A program made the translations under genes and the position numbers. The notes under the pieces were generated by a model. The model was not told the DNA's origin and did no database searches. It saw nothing but the letters and a program-made list of their open reading frames with translations. 64,000 nucleotides of DNA from SAR116 cluster bacterium AG-426-I14 (GTDB taxonomy: Bacteria > Pseudomonadota > Alphaproteobacteria > Puniceispirillales > Marisalimonadaceae): assembly GCA_003210055.1 (NCBI GenBank), contig QCNS01000008.1, positions 26,435 through 90,434 of the forward strand. Reading direction: 5' to 3'. Positions 10,745 through 20,351 of the stretch are shown piece after piece; positions within the stretch are counted from its first letter, which is position 1; every line of letters starts with the position of its first letter.

Positions 10745-11947
10745 TTAATCTAAACTCTCTACTGATAGTTTAATATTTTGTAGAGCTTCTTCTAATATTT
10801 CATAACTGGTTGCATATGATACACGAAAATATGGCTCTAGTCCAAATGCAACTCCGGGAACAGCTGCAACTTTAGCGTTTTCAAGAAGCCATTCAGTCAC
10901 ATCAGTATCATTATTTAAAATTTTCCCATTTTGAGTTTTTTTCCCAAGTAATCCCTCAACGTTTGGATATGCATAAAATGCTCCCTTTGGCATCAAACAT
11001 TTAATTCCGTCTATATCATTTAATTTATTTACTACTAAGTTTCGTCTTTTATCAAAAGCCTCTAAACAAGGTCTTAAAAAGTCTCTGCTACCCTCTATAC
11101 CAGCTAAAGCAGCATATTGTGAAATCGATGAAGCATTTGATGTAGACTGGCCTTGAATTTTAATCATTGCTTTAATTAAATCTTCTCTTCCAGCTGCATA
11201 GCCAATTCTCCAACCAGTCATACAGTAACTTTTTGAAACACCATTTACTGTTAAGATTCTATCTTTTAAATCTGGGGCTACTTGAGCCAATGTAAAAAAT
11301 TTAAAGTCATCATATGTTATATATTCATATATATCATCCGTAATGACATTTACATGAGGATGATTTCTTAAAACTTTTGCTATATCTTCCAATTCACTTT
11401 TTTTGTAACATGAACCTGAGGGGTTTGATGGGCTATTTAAAATCAACCATTTTGTATTATTAGTTATGAATGAATTTAGATTGTGTGCATCTATTTTAAA
11501 ATCTTTTTCTATATCACAATTTAAAAACTTAGGAATACCTCCAGCTAATAATGTCATATCAGGGTAAGAGACCCAATAAGGTGTAGGAATTATCACTTCA
11601 TCTTTTGGATTTAAAGTAGCTAGTAATGCATTAAATAGAATTTGTTTTCCACCTACTCCAACTATTACTTCTTGCGGTTTGAATTTTATAGAATTATCAT
11701 TTGAAAATTTGTTAACTATAGCTTCTTTTAATTCTGTTATTCCCTCAACATTTGTATACTTTGTGTGTCCAGCATAAATAGCCTTGATTGCAGCCTCTTT
11801 TATGTGTTCAGGTGTATCAAAATCTGGTTCACCAGAAGATAAACTAATAACATTCTCTCCTTTAGATTTCAATTCTCTTGCTTTGGCCGTAATAACCATT
11901 GTTGGTGAAGGTTTTATTTTTTTTAAATTTTCCGAAATAAATTTCAT
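10745..11947 (-). CDS. aatA: Aspartate aminotransferase, class I/II fold (subgroup I-gamma)
   Basis: PLP-dependent enzyme exchanging amino groups between aspartate (and often prephenate or aromatic substrates) and 2-oxoglutarate. At 400 aa it is typical of the alphaproteobacterial AatA group. Motifs: YTNVEGITELKEAI, GGKQILFNALLATLNP (PLP phosphate contact), NSPSNPSGSCY, DDIYEYITYDD, the PLP lysine K239 in VNGVSKSYCMTGWRIGY, and the C-terminal FRVSYATS with the substrate-binding Arg. It precedes msrP by one base on the same strand and is divergent from uvrB across 107 bp. Exact substrate preference (aspartate, arogenate) cannot be read from sequence. Confidence 0.9.
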   Translation of the reverse strand: MKFISENLKKIKPSPTMVITAKARELKSKGENVISLSSGEPDFDTPEHIKEAAIKAIYAGHTKYTNVEGITELKEAIVNKFSNDNSIKFKPQEVIVGVGGKQILFNALLATLNPKDEVIIPTPYWVSYPDMTLLAGGIPKFLNCDIEKDFKIDAHNLNSFITNNTKWLILNSPSNPSGSCYKKSELEDIAKVLRNHPHVNVITDDIYEYITYDDFKFFTLAQVAPDLKDRILTVNGVSKSYCMTGWRIGYAAGREDLIKAMIKIQGQSTSNASSISQYAALAGIEGSRDFLRPCLEAFDKRRNLVVNKLNDIDGIKCLMPKGAFYAYPNVEGLLGKKTQNGKILNNDTDVTEWLLENAKVAAVPGVAFGLEPYFRVSYATSYEILEEALQNIKLSVESLD

Positions 11948-12020
11948 TTAAAACTCCAATAAATTAATGTAATTAGTAATTTCAATTTAACAAATTTTGT
12001 AATAAATTTTTATTGCAGTA

Positions 12021-12048
12021 TTGACCTTACAATAATTAAACATAAATC
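12021..12048 (+). promoter_or_regulatory. Candidate uvrB promoter (weak)
   Basis: TTGACC at 12021-12026 is a near-consensus -35. At a 16-nt spacing it is followed by TAAATC (12043-12048), a poor -10. The start of transcription would then fall at or just before the uvrB ATG (12055). The element lies in the 107-bp divergent region between aatA and uvrB. I see no alphaproteobacterial SOS box (GAAC-N7-GAAC) here. Confidence 0.25.
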
Positions 12049-12054
12049 AACTTT

Positions 12055-14082
12055 ATGTCTACAAACAATGACAAAAACAAACAAAATTTAGAGAAAAACT
12101 TTGATTTAAAATCAAAATTTAAACCTGCAGGAGATCAACCTAAAGCAATAAATGACTTGATAAAAGGAATTAAAAATAAAGAAAAAGATCAAGTTTTATT
12201 AGGTGTGACTGGTTCGGGCAAAACTTTCACTATGGCTAACGTTATTAATACTCTAAACAGACCAGCTTTAATTATGGCACCAAATAAGACGCTAGCCGCT
12301 CAGCTTTATGGCGAAATGAAAGAATTTTTTCCTAAAAATGCCGTAGAATATTTTGTTTCTTATTATGATTATTATCAACCAGAGGCATATGTACCTAGAT
12401 CAGATACTTACATTGAAAAAGAAGCAAGTATAAATGAACAAATTGATAGAATGAGACATTCTGCAACAAGATCACTTTTAGAAAGAAAAGATGTTATTAT
12501 TGTTGCTTCAGTTTCATGTATTTACGGTATTGGTTCTGTTGAGACCTACTCTAAAATGACTGTTGAATTAGTAATTGGTCAAAATATAACTAGACAAAAC
12601 TTATTAAGAAATTTAACTGAATTACAATATAAAAGAAATGACCTTTCATTCCACAGAGGAACATTTAGAGTTAGAGGTGACATTGTAGAAATTTTTCCTG
12701 CTCATTATGAAAGTATTGCATGGAGAATTAATTTTTTTGGAGATGAAATAGAGGATCTTTATGAAATTGATGCTTTGACAGGAAAAAAAAATAATAAATT
12801 AGAAAAAATTAAAATATTTGCGAATTCTCACTATGTCACTCCCAAGCCTACATTAACTCAAGCAATAAAATCTATTAAAATAGAGCTTAAAAAAAGGTTA
12901 AATGAATTTTATGAAGAAAATAAACTGCTTGAAGCACAGAGATTGGAGCAAAGGACTAATTTTGATTTAGCTATGATAGAAGCTACTGGAACTTGTCCTG
13001 GCATAGAAAATTACAGTAGATACTTATCTGGAAGAAATGAGGGAGAACCACCTCCAACATTATTTGAATATCTTCCAAATGATTCTATAATTTTTACTGA
13101 CGAAAGTCATATTAGTGTAAGTCAAATAGGTGCGATGTATAAAGGTGATTTTAGTAGAAAGTCAACTTTATCAGAATTTGGTTTCAGACTTCCATCTTGT
13201 TTGGATAATAGACCTTTAAAGTTTGAAGAATGGGAATATTTTAGACCTCAAACCATCTATGTCTCTGCCACCCCTGGAGAATGGGAATTGAATAAAACTC
13301 AAGGAGTATTTATTGAACAGTTAGTTCGCCCAACAGGTTTGGTAGATCCAAAAGTTCTTGTCAGACCTACTAAAGACCAAGTAGATGATTTAATATTTGA
13401 ATCTAAAAATGAGATCAAAAAAGAAAATAGAATTTTAGTTACTACTCTGACAAAAAAAATGGCCGAAGCTTTGACTGAATATATGCATGAAGCAGGTCTT
13501 AAAGTTAAGTATCTCCACTCTGACATAGATACTTTGGAAAGAGTTGAAATTATTAGAGATTTGAGACTTGGTTCATTTGATGTTTTAATTGGAATAAATC
13601 TCCTTAGAGAGGGACTTGATATTCCTGAATGCTCACTTGTTGCCGTTTTAGATGCAGATAAAGAAGGATTTTTAAGATCAAAAACATCATTAGTTCAAAC
13701 AATTGGAAGAGCAGCAAGAAACATAGATGGTAGAGTCATATTATATGCTGACGAAATTACCGGATCAATGAAATATGCTATTGATGAAACTGAAAGGAGA
13801 AGACAAAAACAGATGACTTTCAATAAGGAAAATAAAATATTTCCTAAAACCATTAAAAATAAGGTTACAGATATACTTGAAGATATAGAAAATAATGAAA
13901 ATGAAAAAGTTAACTTTATTAATAAAGATAAAAAAACAATTAAACAGAGTATTGAAGAATTACAAAAAGAAATGGAAAATGCCGCTATGAATCTAGAGTT
14001 TGAGGAAGCGGCAAAATTGAGAGATAAAATAAAATTTCTACAAAAAAAAGAACTTGGGTTATTGTCAATTATAAAATCATGA
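12055..14082 (+). CDS. uvrB: UvrABC excinuclease subunit B
   Basis: Damage-verification helicase of nucleotide excision repair; it is loaded by UvrA and recruits UvrC. At 675 aa it is normal in length. The Walker A motif is at residues 50-57 (GVTGSGKT). The beta-hairpin region follows ([20 protein letters not shown]), then IFTDESH (Walker B) and the C-terminal helicase motif [20 protein letters not shown]. The UVR domain that contacts UvrC is at about 630-665 ([19 protein letters not shown]). The stop overlaps the uvrC start as ATGA. No Shine-Dalgarno precedes the ATG; a TTGACC at 12021-12026 would place transcription near the ATG, so a leaderless message is possible. Confidence 0.97.
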   Translation: MSTNNDKNKQNLEKNFDLKSKFKPAGDQPKAINDLIKGIKNKEKDQVLLGVTGSGKTFTMANVINTLNRPALIMAPNKTLAAQLYGEMKEFFPKNAVEYFVSYYDYYQPEAYVPRSDTYIEKEASINEQIDRMRHSATRSLLERKDVIIVASVSCIYGIGSVETYSKMTVELVIGQNITRQNLLRNLTELQYKRNDLSFHRGTFRVRGDIVEIFPAHYESIAWRINFFGDEIEDLYEIDALTGKKNNKLEKIKIFANSHYVTPKPTLTQAIKSIKIELKKRLNEFYEENKLLEAQRLEQRTNFDLAMIEATGTCPGIENYSRYLSGRNEGEPPPTLFEYLPNDSIIFTDESHISVSQIGAMYKGDFSRKSTLSEFGFRLPSCLDNRPLKFEEWEYFRPQTIYVSATPGEWELNKTQGVFIEQLVRPTGLVDPKVLVRPTKDQVDDLIFESKNEIKKENRILVTTLTKKMAEALTEYMHEAGLKVKYLHSDIDTLERVEIIRDLRLGSFDVLIGINLLREGLDIPECSLVAVLDADKEGFLRSKTSLVQTIGRAARNIDGRVILYADEITGSMKYAIDETERRRQKQMTFNKENKIFPKTIKNKVTDILEDIENNENEKVNFINKDKKTIKQSIEELQKEMENAAMNLEFEEAAKLRDKIKFLQKKELGLLSIIKS

Positions 14083-15947
14083 ATAATAAATCTGCAAAAA
14101 AAGAAGAAACTTTTTCCATAGGTATTGCACTTCTCAAAGAGGAATTAAAAACTATTCCCTCAAAACCTGGTATCTATAAATTTTTAGATAGTGAAAATAA
14201 AATACTTTACATAGGTAAAGCTAAAAATTTATTAAAAAGAGTAAGTTTTTATACTCAACCAAAAAGATTAAATACTAGGTTAACAAAAATGATTGGAAAC
14301 CTAAGAAGTATCAATGTTGAAATAACAAACACAGAAGTTGAAGCTTTATTATTGGAGTCAAATTTAATCAAAAAATTTCAACCAATTTATAATATTTTGT
14401 TAAAAGATGATAAAAGCTTTAGTTCAATTTATATATCTACTAAAGAGGAATTTCCTCAGATTTCTTCTCATAGAGGGAAAAAGAATAAGGTCGGAGAATA
14501 TTTTGGTCCATTTATTTCAAGAGGTGCTATATACAAGACTCTTGAAACAATTCAAAAGATTTTTTTACTTAGGAACTGCACTGACAACGTATTTTATTCA
14601 AGAAAGAGACCTTGTCTTCAATACCAAATTAAAAGATGCTGTGCACCATGTGTAAATCTAATTAGTAAAAATGATTATAAAAAGAAAGTAAGTGAGTCTA
14701 TAAATTTTTTATCTGGGAATACAAAAGTTGTAAAAGACTCTATTGCAAAAAAAATGAGAATAGAGTCTTCAAAACAAAATTATGAAAAAGCAGCAATTTA
14801 TAGAAATAGACTCCAAGCATTAGCTGATATAACAGCATTTCAAACCATCAATAATGAAAATATTGAAGACTTAGATGTTTTGATTGTTAAAAAAGAAAAT
14901 ACATATGCAGTTGTTCAAACAACTATTTTTAGGTCAGGAAGTAATTACGGATCCACCCAATTTTTTCCGAGAATAAACTCAGAAGATACGCTCGAAGAAA
15001 TTTTAGAAGCTTTTATTAGCCAATTTTATAATAATCATTTGCCTCCAAAATTAATATTAGTTAATTGTTTACCAGAAAATGCTAGTTTAATACAAAAATT
15101 TTTATCAAAGATCTTAAAATCTAATTCCGTTATTCAACTCCCAAAAAGAGGTTTGAAACTTGAAATTTTAAAAAACTGTGAAAAAAATGCTACAGAAGTT
15201 TTAAATAGAAAAATTTTTGAACGTTCATCTAATCGAAAAAATTTAGAGTTATTTTCTAAAAAATTCAAAATTAAATCCAATCTAAATAAAATTGAAGTTT
15301 ATGATAACTCGCACATCCAAGGTAGTTACTCTATTGGTGCAATGATATCTTTTTCTGAGGAAGGATTTTTAAAATCATCTTATAGAAAATTTAATTTTTC
15401 TAATATTAAACAAAATAATTCAGGTGTAAAAATAAATAACGATTATTTAATGATGGAAAAAATGATAGAAAGAAGATTTAAAAAAAATTCAACATTAGTA
15501 TTTCCTGAAGTAGTAATAATTGATGGAGGAAAAGGTCATTTAAAAATAGTTTCAGAAATATTGGAAAAATTATCGTTAAATAATATTTTTTTATTAGCTA
15601 TTGCAAAAGGAAATAAAAGAAATGATGGAAATGAAAAGTTCTATATAAACTTGAATGAATTTATTGAATTAGATAAATATGATCCATTAAGATTTTTTAT
15701 TCAAAACCTGCGTGATGAAGCTCACAGATTTGCTATAGGAGTTCACAGGAACAAAAGAAATAAAAGTTTGTTTGTTAACCCTTTAGATGAAATTAATGGC
15801 ATTGGTCAAAAAAGAAAACAGAATCTTTTAAATTATTTTGGTTCAGCTAAAGCTGTTAAAAAGGCAAGTTTAACCGATTTAATGAAAGTACCTAATTTAA
15901 ACAAAAAAACCGCGCAAACTATATATAATTTTTTTAATGATAGTTGA
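14079..15947 (+). CDS. uvrC: UvrABC excinuclease subunit C
   Basis: Makes the two incisions flanking DNA damage in nucleotide excision repair. Domains in order: an N-terminal GIY-YIG nuclease ([20 protein letters not shown], about residues 26-46), a Cys-rich patch ([18 protein letters not shown], then IKRCCAPCV), a UVR motif ([18 protein letters not shown], about 230), the RNase H-like 5' nuclease ([18 protein letters not shown]), and a C-terminal helix-hairpin-helix pair ([34 protein letters not shown]). It is 622 aa. It shares an ATGA overlap with uvrB, an unusually close uvrB-uvrC pairing. pgsA follows 25 bp later; uvrC-pgsA-moaD-moaE is an order also seen in other Alphaproteobacteria. Confidence 0.97.
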   Translation: MNNKSAKKEETFSIGIALLKEELKTIPSKPGIYKFLDSENKILYIGKAKNLLKRVSFYTQPKRLNTRLTKMIGNLRSINVEITNTEVEALLLESNLIKKFQPIYNILLKDDKSFSSIYISTKEEFPQISSHRGKKNKVGEYFGPFISRGAIYKTLETIQKIFLLRNCTDNVFYSRKRPCLQYQIKRCCAPCVNLISKNDYKKKVSESINFLSGNTKVVKDSIAKKMRIESSKQNYEKAAIYRNRLQALADITAFQTINNENIEDLDVLIVKKENTYAVVQTTIFRSGSNYGSTQFFPRINSEDTLEEILEAFISQFYNNHLPPKLILVNCLPENASLIQKFLSKILKSNSVIQLPKRGLKLEILKNCEKNATEVLNRKIFERSSNRKNLELFSKKFKIKSNLNKIEVYDNSHIQGSYSIGAMISFSEEGFLKSSYRKFNFSNIKQNNSGVKINNDYLMMEKMIERRFKKNSTLVFPEVVIIDGGKGHLKIVSEILEKLSLNNIFLLAIAKGNKRNDGNEKFYINLNEFIELDKYDPLRFFIQNLRDEAHRFAIGVHRNKRNKSLFVNPLDEINGIGQKRKQNLLNYFGSAKAVKKASLTDLMKVPNLNKKTAQTIYNFFNDS

Positions 15948-15972
15948 TCAAAATTGTTTAAAATAGTATTAA

Positions 15973-16545
15973 ATGGCAAAAATTATTCAAAAAACTTTAC
16001 CAAATATTCTAACTTCTTTTCGTTGTATCAGTGCTTTAATAGTTCCTATTTTGATTGTTTATGGAGATGAGGTAGGAGCTATTATTGCACCAGTAATATT
16101 TATAATAGCTTGTTTTACCGATTTTTTTGATGGTTATTTTGCAAGAAAATATAATGTTGTTTCTAATTATGGAAGAATAATTGATCCTGTCGCTGACAAA
16201 ATGCTAGTAGTTGGAACTTTATTTGCACTTTGTTCAGAAAACTTTTTTAACTATCATTATACCTTTATACCTGCATTTTTGATAATAATGCGCGAAATCC
16301 TTATTAGTGGCTTAAGAGAACAAGTAGCAAAAAATAAAAACATAATCCACGTATCAATTTTAGCAAAATGGAAAACCACTTTTCAAATGACCGCATGTTC
16401 ATCCTACTTAATATTGAGGTCACATGAGTATTTTTTTAACTCTTTGTTAGTAGAGTATATATCTATTATGTTGATTTGGGTTGCTGCATTTATTACAATT
16501 ATTACGTGTTACGATTATTTAAAACAAGTTTGGTCAAATTTATAA
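15973..16545 (+). CDS. pgsA: CDP-diacylglycerol-glycerol-3-phosphate 3-phosphatidyltransferase
   Basis: Inner-membrane enzyme that makes phosphatidylglycerol phosphate, the first committed step to phosphatidylglycerol. The CDP-alcohol phosphotransferase signature D-G-x2-A-R-x8-G-x3-D-x3-D is fully present in DFFDGYFARKYN plus YGRIIDPVADKML (about residues 51-79). Several hydrophobic segments account for most of the 190 aa, with one near the N-terminus (ALIVPILIVYG), two in the middle and one near the end (ISIMLIWVAAFITIITCY). It lies between uvrC and moaD on the same strand. Confidence 0.94.
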   Translation: MAKIIQKTLPNILTSFRCISALIVPILIVYGDEVGAIIAPVIFIIACFTDFFDGYFARKYNVVSNYGRIIDPVADKMLVVGTLFALCSENFFNYHYTFIPAFLIIMREILISGLREQVAKNKNIIHVSILAKWKTTFQMTACSSYLILRSHEYFFNSLLVEYISIMLIWVAAFITIITCYDYLKQVWSNL

Positions 16546-16563
16546 TTTTTTTGGATAAAAGAT

Positions 16564-16815
16564 ATGATTATTAAATATTTTTCATGGGTGAAAGATCTCG
16601 CAGAAACAAATGAAGAATCCATTGAATTACCTGAAAATGTAAAAGACATAAAAGATTTGATAAGTTTTTTAGAAAAAAAAAATAAAAAGTATAAAGAAAT
16701 ATTTTCAAAAAAACATTTGATTAAAATTGCAGTTAATAAAGAGTATGTTAACACTTCTTTTAAGATAAATAAAAATGACGAAATAGCTTTTTTCCCTCCG
16801 GTTACTGGAGGATAG
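16564..16815 (+). CDS. moaD: Molybdopterin synthase sulfur carrier subunit MoaD
   Basis: Ubiquitin-like carrier whose C-terminal thiocarboxylate donates sulfur to precursor Z in molybdenum cofactor synthesis. The 83-aa protein has the beta-grasp pattern and ends in the diagnostic ...AFFPPVTGG with the required terminal Gly-Gly. It is followed 2 bp later by its partner moaE. The cofactor serves MsrP in this window and presumably other molybdoenzymes elsewhere. Confidence 0.94.
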   Translation: MIIKYFSWVKDLAETNEESIELPENVKDIKDLISFLEKKNKKYKEIFSKKHLIKIAVNKEYVNTSFKINKNDEIAFFPPVTGG

Positions 16816-16817
16816 CT

Positions 16818-17282
16818 GTGAATGTCATAACACCTAAGATAAAAATACAAAATGCAGACTTTGATACAAATTATGAAAATAATAATTTAATAGTTAAGAA
16901 CAGTGGTGCTCTTGTAAATTTTGTAGGAACTGTCAGAGGTAATTTACAAAGTTCAGAAAAAATATTGTCGATGACTTTGGAACATTATCCAGGTATGACA
17001 GAAAACGAAATATTAAATATAGTAAACAAAGCGATAAAAAAATGGGAGATAGAAAACGTAACTGTTATTCATCGAGTTGGAAAACTTTTCCCTAGAGATA
17101 ACATTGTTTATGTAGGTGTAAGTTCAAGACATAGACAAAATGCATTTGATGCATGTAACTTTATAATTGATTGGCTCAAGACTAATGCACCTTTTTGGAA
17201 ATCAGAGGAGATTGAAGGTGCAAAAAACTGGGTCAAAGCAAGAGATGAAGATACCTTAGCTCTAAAAAAATGGGATAACTAA
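16818..17282 (+). CDS. moaE: Molybdopterin synthase catalytic subunit MoaE
   Basis: Large subunit of molybdopterin synthase; it binds the MoaD tail and converts precursor Z to molybdopterin. At 154 aa it has the family motifs NFVGTVRG, LEHYPGMTENEI, VIHRVGKLFPRDNIVYVGVSS and the active-site lysine region PFWKSEEIEGAKNWVKARDED. The start is GTG, two bases after the moaD stop, so the genes are probably coupled. It ends 4 bp before the convergent ilvE stop. Confidence 0.95.
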   Translation: MNVITPKIKIQNADFDTNYENNNLIVKNSGALVNFVGTVRGNLQSSEKILSMTLEHYPGMTENEILNIVNKAIKKWEIENVTVIHRVGKLFPRDNIVYVGVSSRHRQNAFDACNFIIDWLKTNAPFWKSEEIEGAKNWVKARDEDTLALKKWDN

Positions 17283-17286
17283 ATTA

Positions 17287-18162
17287 TCATTTTTTTACTA
17301 ATTCAGTGTAGCACTCGATAAGTTTATTAGAAAGATCACCTGGCTTGAATTTATAAATCCCACCTATTTCTTGAACAGGCGTTACTTCTGCAGCTGTTCC
17401 CGTTAAAAAACATTCCTCCGCTTTTTCCATTTCTTCTGGCATTATTGACCTTTCAATAGTGTCCACGCCTAATTTTCTAGCTAGCTCAATTACAGTTCTT
17501 CTTGTAATACCATCTAAAAAACAATCAGGCTTTGGTGTATGCAAATTCCCATCTGGCATTTTAAAAAAAATGTTTGCACCAGTTGCCTCAGCAACTTGAC
17601 CTCTCCAATCCAACATAAGCGCATCGCTATACCCTTTTGCTTCTGCGTCATGTTTAGATAATGTACAAATCATATAAAGACCTGCAGCTTTAACATGGAC
17701 TGGAGCTGTTTTTGGATCTGGTCTTTTCCATTTTGCAATATCAAGTTTAATACCTTTCATTTTTTGTTCTGGATCGAAGTAGCTTGGCCAAGCCCAAGCC
17801 GCTATAGCAACATTAATTTTTGTAGTTTGTGCAGATACAGCCATCATTTCGCTCCCTCTCCAAACTACTGGCCTTACATAAGCATCAGAGAAACCATTCT
17901 CTTTTAAGGTGGAATTTTTTGCTTCTAGGATTTCTTCAACAGTGAATGGTATCTTCATATCCATAGTTTTAGCCGCATTAAATAATCTCTCAGTATGCTC
18001 TTTTGATTTAAAAATTTTACCATTATAAGCCCTTTCACCCTCAAAGACTGAACTAGCATAATGAAGACCGTGATTTAGAACATGAACATTTGCTTTTTTC
18101 CATTCAACTAATTCACCATTGAACCATATTTTTCCTTCTCTATTTTCAAATGATTGTTCCAC
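17287..18162 (-). CDS. ilvE: Branched-chain amino acid aminotransferase
   Basis: Class IV PLP aminotransferase that interconverts leucine, isoleucine or valine with their 2-oxo acids. The open frame extends to 18204, but GTG at 18160-18162 is preferred. It has AGAGG at a 6-nt spacing, and the protein then begins MEQSFENREGKIWFNGELV as in alphaproteobacterial relatives. That gives 291 aa. Motifs: HGLHYASSVFEGERAYNG, YVRPVVWRG, PLP lysine K158 in APVHVKAAGLYM, EATGANIFF, and ECFLTGTAAEVTPVQEI. It is a single gene convergent with moaE. Confidence 0.93.
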   Translation of the reverse strand: MEQSFENREGKIWFNGELVEWKKANVHVLNHGLHYASSVFEGERAYNGKIFKSKEHTERLFNAAKTMDMKIPFTVEEILEAKNSTLKENGFSDAYVRPVVWRGSEMMAVSAQTTKINVAIAAWAWPSYFDPEQKMKGIKLDIAKWKRPDPKTAPVHVKAAGLYMICTLSKHDAEAKGYSDALMLDWRGQVAEATGANIFFKMPDGNLHTPKPDCFLDGITRRTVIELARKLGVDTIERSIMPEEMEKAEECFLTGTAAEVTPVQEIGGIYKFKPGDLSNKLIECYTELVKK

Positions 18163-18304
18163 TAAAAACCTCTTAAATATTGCTGCATAAAATAATATTA
18201 ACAAATTACTAGAATTTTTAAAAAATTGTAACTAATAAATTTATAATATTGTTTAAAATAAATTTGATTTAATTTAACTATAGATAATATATATATAGAC
18301 ATAT

Positions 18305-18310
18305 AAGGAG
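18305..18310 (+). promoter_or_regulatory. Strong Shine-Dalgarno (AAGGAG) of the response regulator
   Basis: AAGGAG lies 9 nt before an in-frame ATT at 18320-18322. No ATG, GTG or TTG follows in frame until codon 21 of the receiver domain (18380). The site anchors initiation near 18320 and so argues for a non-AUG start. Confidence 0.6.
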
Positions 18311-18319
18311 ATTTATAAA

Positions 18320-19012
18320 ATTTTAGAAATAAATCCACATATTCTTATTATTGACGACGATGAAAGATTAAGAAATTTATTGCGAAGATTTCTTGTTAGC
18401 AAAGAATTTTTAGTAACTGATGCAAAAGATACGATTAATGCTAAACAAATTATGAATAGTATTATTTTTGACTTAGTAGTTCTAGACATCATGATGCCTG
18501 GTCAAAATGGTTTAGATTTTTTAAAAGAAATTAGACAAAATAGTAAAGTGCCAGTATTAATGTTGACAGCTATGTCTACTCCTGAAAATAGACTTGATGG
18601 TCTTGAAACAGGAGCAGATGATTACATGACAAAACCATTTGAACCAAAGGAACTTCTGCTAAGAATTCAAAATATATTGAAAAGAAATAGTAATTTAAAT
18701 TTTAATAAAACCAATTTAGATCTTGAATTTGGTCCATTTTTTTTTAATTTAGATACTCAAAACTTATATAAAAATGGTATATCAGTTCATCTAACAACAT
18801 CAGAACAAAACTTATTGAAATGCTTTGCAGAATCACCAAATAAAGCACTTTCAAGAGATGATTTAAATAATATGCTTGGTGGTAAAATGGAGATAAGATC
18901 TATAGATGTTGCAATTACAAGAATTAGAAAAAAAATTGAACAAGATCAAAGATACCCAATCTATCTGCAAACTGTAAGAGGAATTGGTTGGATGCTAAAA
19001 ACACATAATTAA
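18320..19012 (+). CDS. ompR: OmpR-family response regulator, apparent ATT start
   Basis: Two-component DNA-binding regulator. The receiver domain is complete only if translation starts upstream of the first conventional start codon. Reading from ATT 18320 gives LEINPHILIIDDDERLRNLL, with the acidic pocket D12-D14. The phosphoacceptor is D56 (VVLDIMMPG), with switch Thr/Lys in MLTA and DDYMTKPFEPKELLLRI. The C-terminal winged helix (about 130-230) has LTTSEQNLLKCFAESPNKALSRDDL and IDVAITRIRKKIEQD. The in-frame stop at 18296 and the absence of ATG/GTG/TTG before TTG 18380 leave ATT (as in infC) or a sequence error. A TTG start would delete strand beta-1 and the acidic pocket. The kinase gene follows after 24 bp. 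Confidence 0.88.
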   Translation: MLEINPHILIIDDDERLRNLLRRFLVSKEFLVTDAKDTINAKQIMNSIIFDLVVLDIMMPGQNGLDFLKEIRQNSKVPVLMLTAMSTPENRLDGLETGADDYMTKPFEPKELLLRIQNILKRNSNLNFNKTNLDLEFGPFFFNLDTQNLYKNGISVHLTTSEQNLLKCFAESPNKALSRDDLNNMLGGKMEIRSIDVAITRIRKKIEQDQRYPIYLQTVRGIGWMLKTHN

Positions 19013-19036
19013 AAATTAAGTTTTGGAATTGTAAAT

Positions 19037-20347
19037 ATGCGCTTGAGAAATGTTACACCGAAAAGTCTATTTGGACGAATGTTAGCAATTATTCTTGTGC
19101 CAATTATTTTAGTTCAAATCATATCCGTTTTTATATTTTACGAAAGACATTGGGACTCAGTTTCAAGACATATGTCTAGTAATTTGGCAAATGATTTAGG
19201 TTTCTTGATAGATGAGCTTGGGCCAAGTCCATCCAACGAGCAAAGAGCGCTGTCTGCAACAAGAGCTAGACAATATTTTGGAATTATTTTTTACTGGTTT
19301 GAAGGTGGAATTTTAAAACCGAATCAACTTTTAGAAAATAAATTTACTAACTTTAAATTAGCACTACAAAATAGAATTAAAAAACCCTTCTATTTGTCAA
19401 CAGAGGAAAATACAGGAAGAATAATAGTCGATATCCAACTCGCAAATGGAATCGTGAGAATGAATATAGATAAAAAACGGTTGTTTGTCTCAACTGGATT
19501 AACTTTTATCATGTGGTCAATTGGTGCATCAGTGATTTTATTTTCAATTGCTATAATCTTTTTACGAGGTCAAGTAAGACCAATTTTAAGACTAGCTCAA
19601 GCTGCAAGACAAATTGGTTTTGGGAGAGATGTAACTAATTATCAAATTGAAGGTGCAACGGAAGTTCGTCTTGCTGGCAGAGCTTTTCAAGCTATGCGTC
19701 ATAGATTAAAACGCCAAATTACTGAACGGATGGACTTGTTAGCTGGTGTAAGTCATGACCTACGTACTCCTATAACAAGAATGAAGCTTCAATTAGCTAT
19801 GAGTGATCATAAAAATGGTATAGAAAATGAGTTAGAGGAAGATTTAAATGAAATGGAAAACATGATTGATAGTTATTTAGACTTTGCCCGTAACGAGAGA
19901 GAAGAGGAGATGGTAGAAGCTAGTTTATTTAAAATAATCCAACAAGCAGCAAAACTCTCAGATCCAAAACAAAAAAATATTCATATTCTCCCTCCTACAA
20001 ATGATATACCAATTTTTCCAATGCAAGTCAGATCAATAAATCGTGCATTGACAAATTTATTTGATAACGCTGTAAAATATGCTGGAAAAACGAACGTAAC
20101 AACTCAAGTGTTTGATGACCATTGTGAGGTATTTATAGATGATAATGGCCCTGGTATACCTAGAGAAAAAAGAGATGAGGCTCTACTTCCCTTCAATAGA
20201 TTAGAACATTCGAGGAATAAAAATACGGGTGGAACAGGTTTAGGCTTGTCAATAGCTAATAATTCTATTTTAGCACATGGTGGTCAATTGTTCCTAGAAG
20301 ATAGTCCACTTGGAGGACTTAGAGTTAAGATATTATTACCATTATAA
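19037..20347 (+). CDS. envZ: EnvZ-type sensor histidine kinase
   Basis: Membrane sensor kinase paired with the preceding OmpR-type regulator. The 436-aa protein has TM1 at about residues 13-33 (MLAIILVPIILVQIISVFIF), a periplasmic loop of about 120 residues, TM2 at about 160-180, and a HAMP linker (RPILRLAQAARQIGFG). The dimerisation/phosphoacceptor helix carries H240 in LLAGVSHDLRTPITRMK. The ATPase domain has the N box (NLFDNAVKYAG), G1 (DDNGPGIP), F (LLPFNRLEHSR) and G2 (GGTGLGLSIANN). The cue is unknown; EnvZ-like kinases often respond to osmotic or envelope changes. It ends 4 bp from a convergent gene. Confidence 0.93.
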   Translation: MRLRNVTPKSLFGRMLAIILVPIILVQIISVFIFYERHWDSVSRHMSSNLANDLGFLIDELGPSPSNEQRALSATRARQYFGIIFYWFEGGILKPNQLLENKFTNFKLALQNRIKKPFYLSTEENTGRIIVDIQLANGIVRMNIDKKRLFVSTGLTFIMWSIGASVILFSIAIIFLRGQVRPILRLAQAARQIGFGRDVTNYQIEGATEVRLAGRAFQAMRHRLKRQITERMDLLAGVSHDLRTPITRMKLQLAMSDHKNGIENELEEDLNEMENMIDSYLDFARNEREEEMVEASLFKIIQQAAKLSDPKQKNIHILPPTNDIPIFPMQVRSINRALTNLFDNAVKYAGKTNVTTQVFDDHCEVFIDDNGPGIPREKRDEALLPFNRLEHSRNKNTGGTGLGLSIANNSILAHGGQLFLEDSPLGGLRVKILLPL

Positions 20348-20351
20348 CTTT

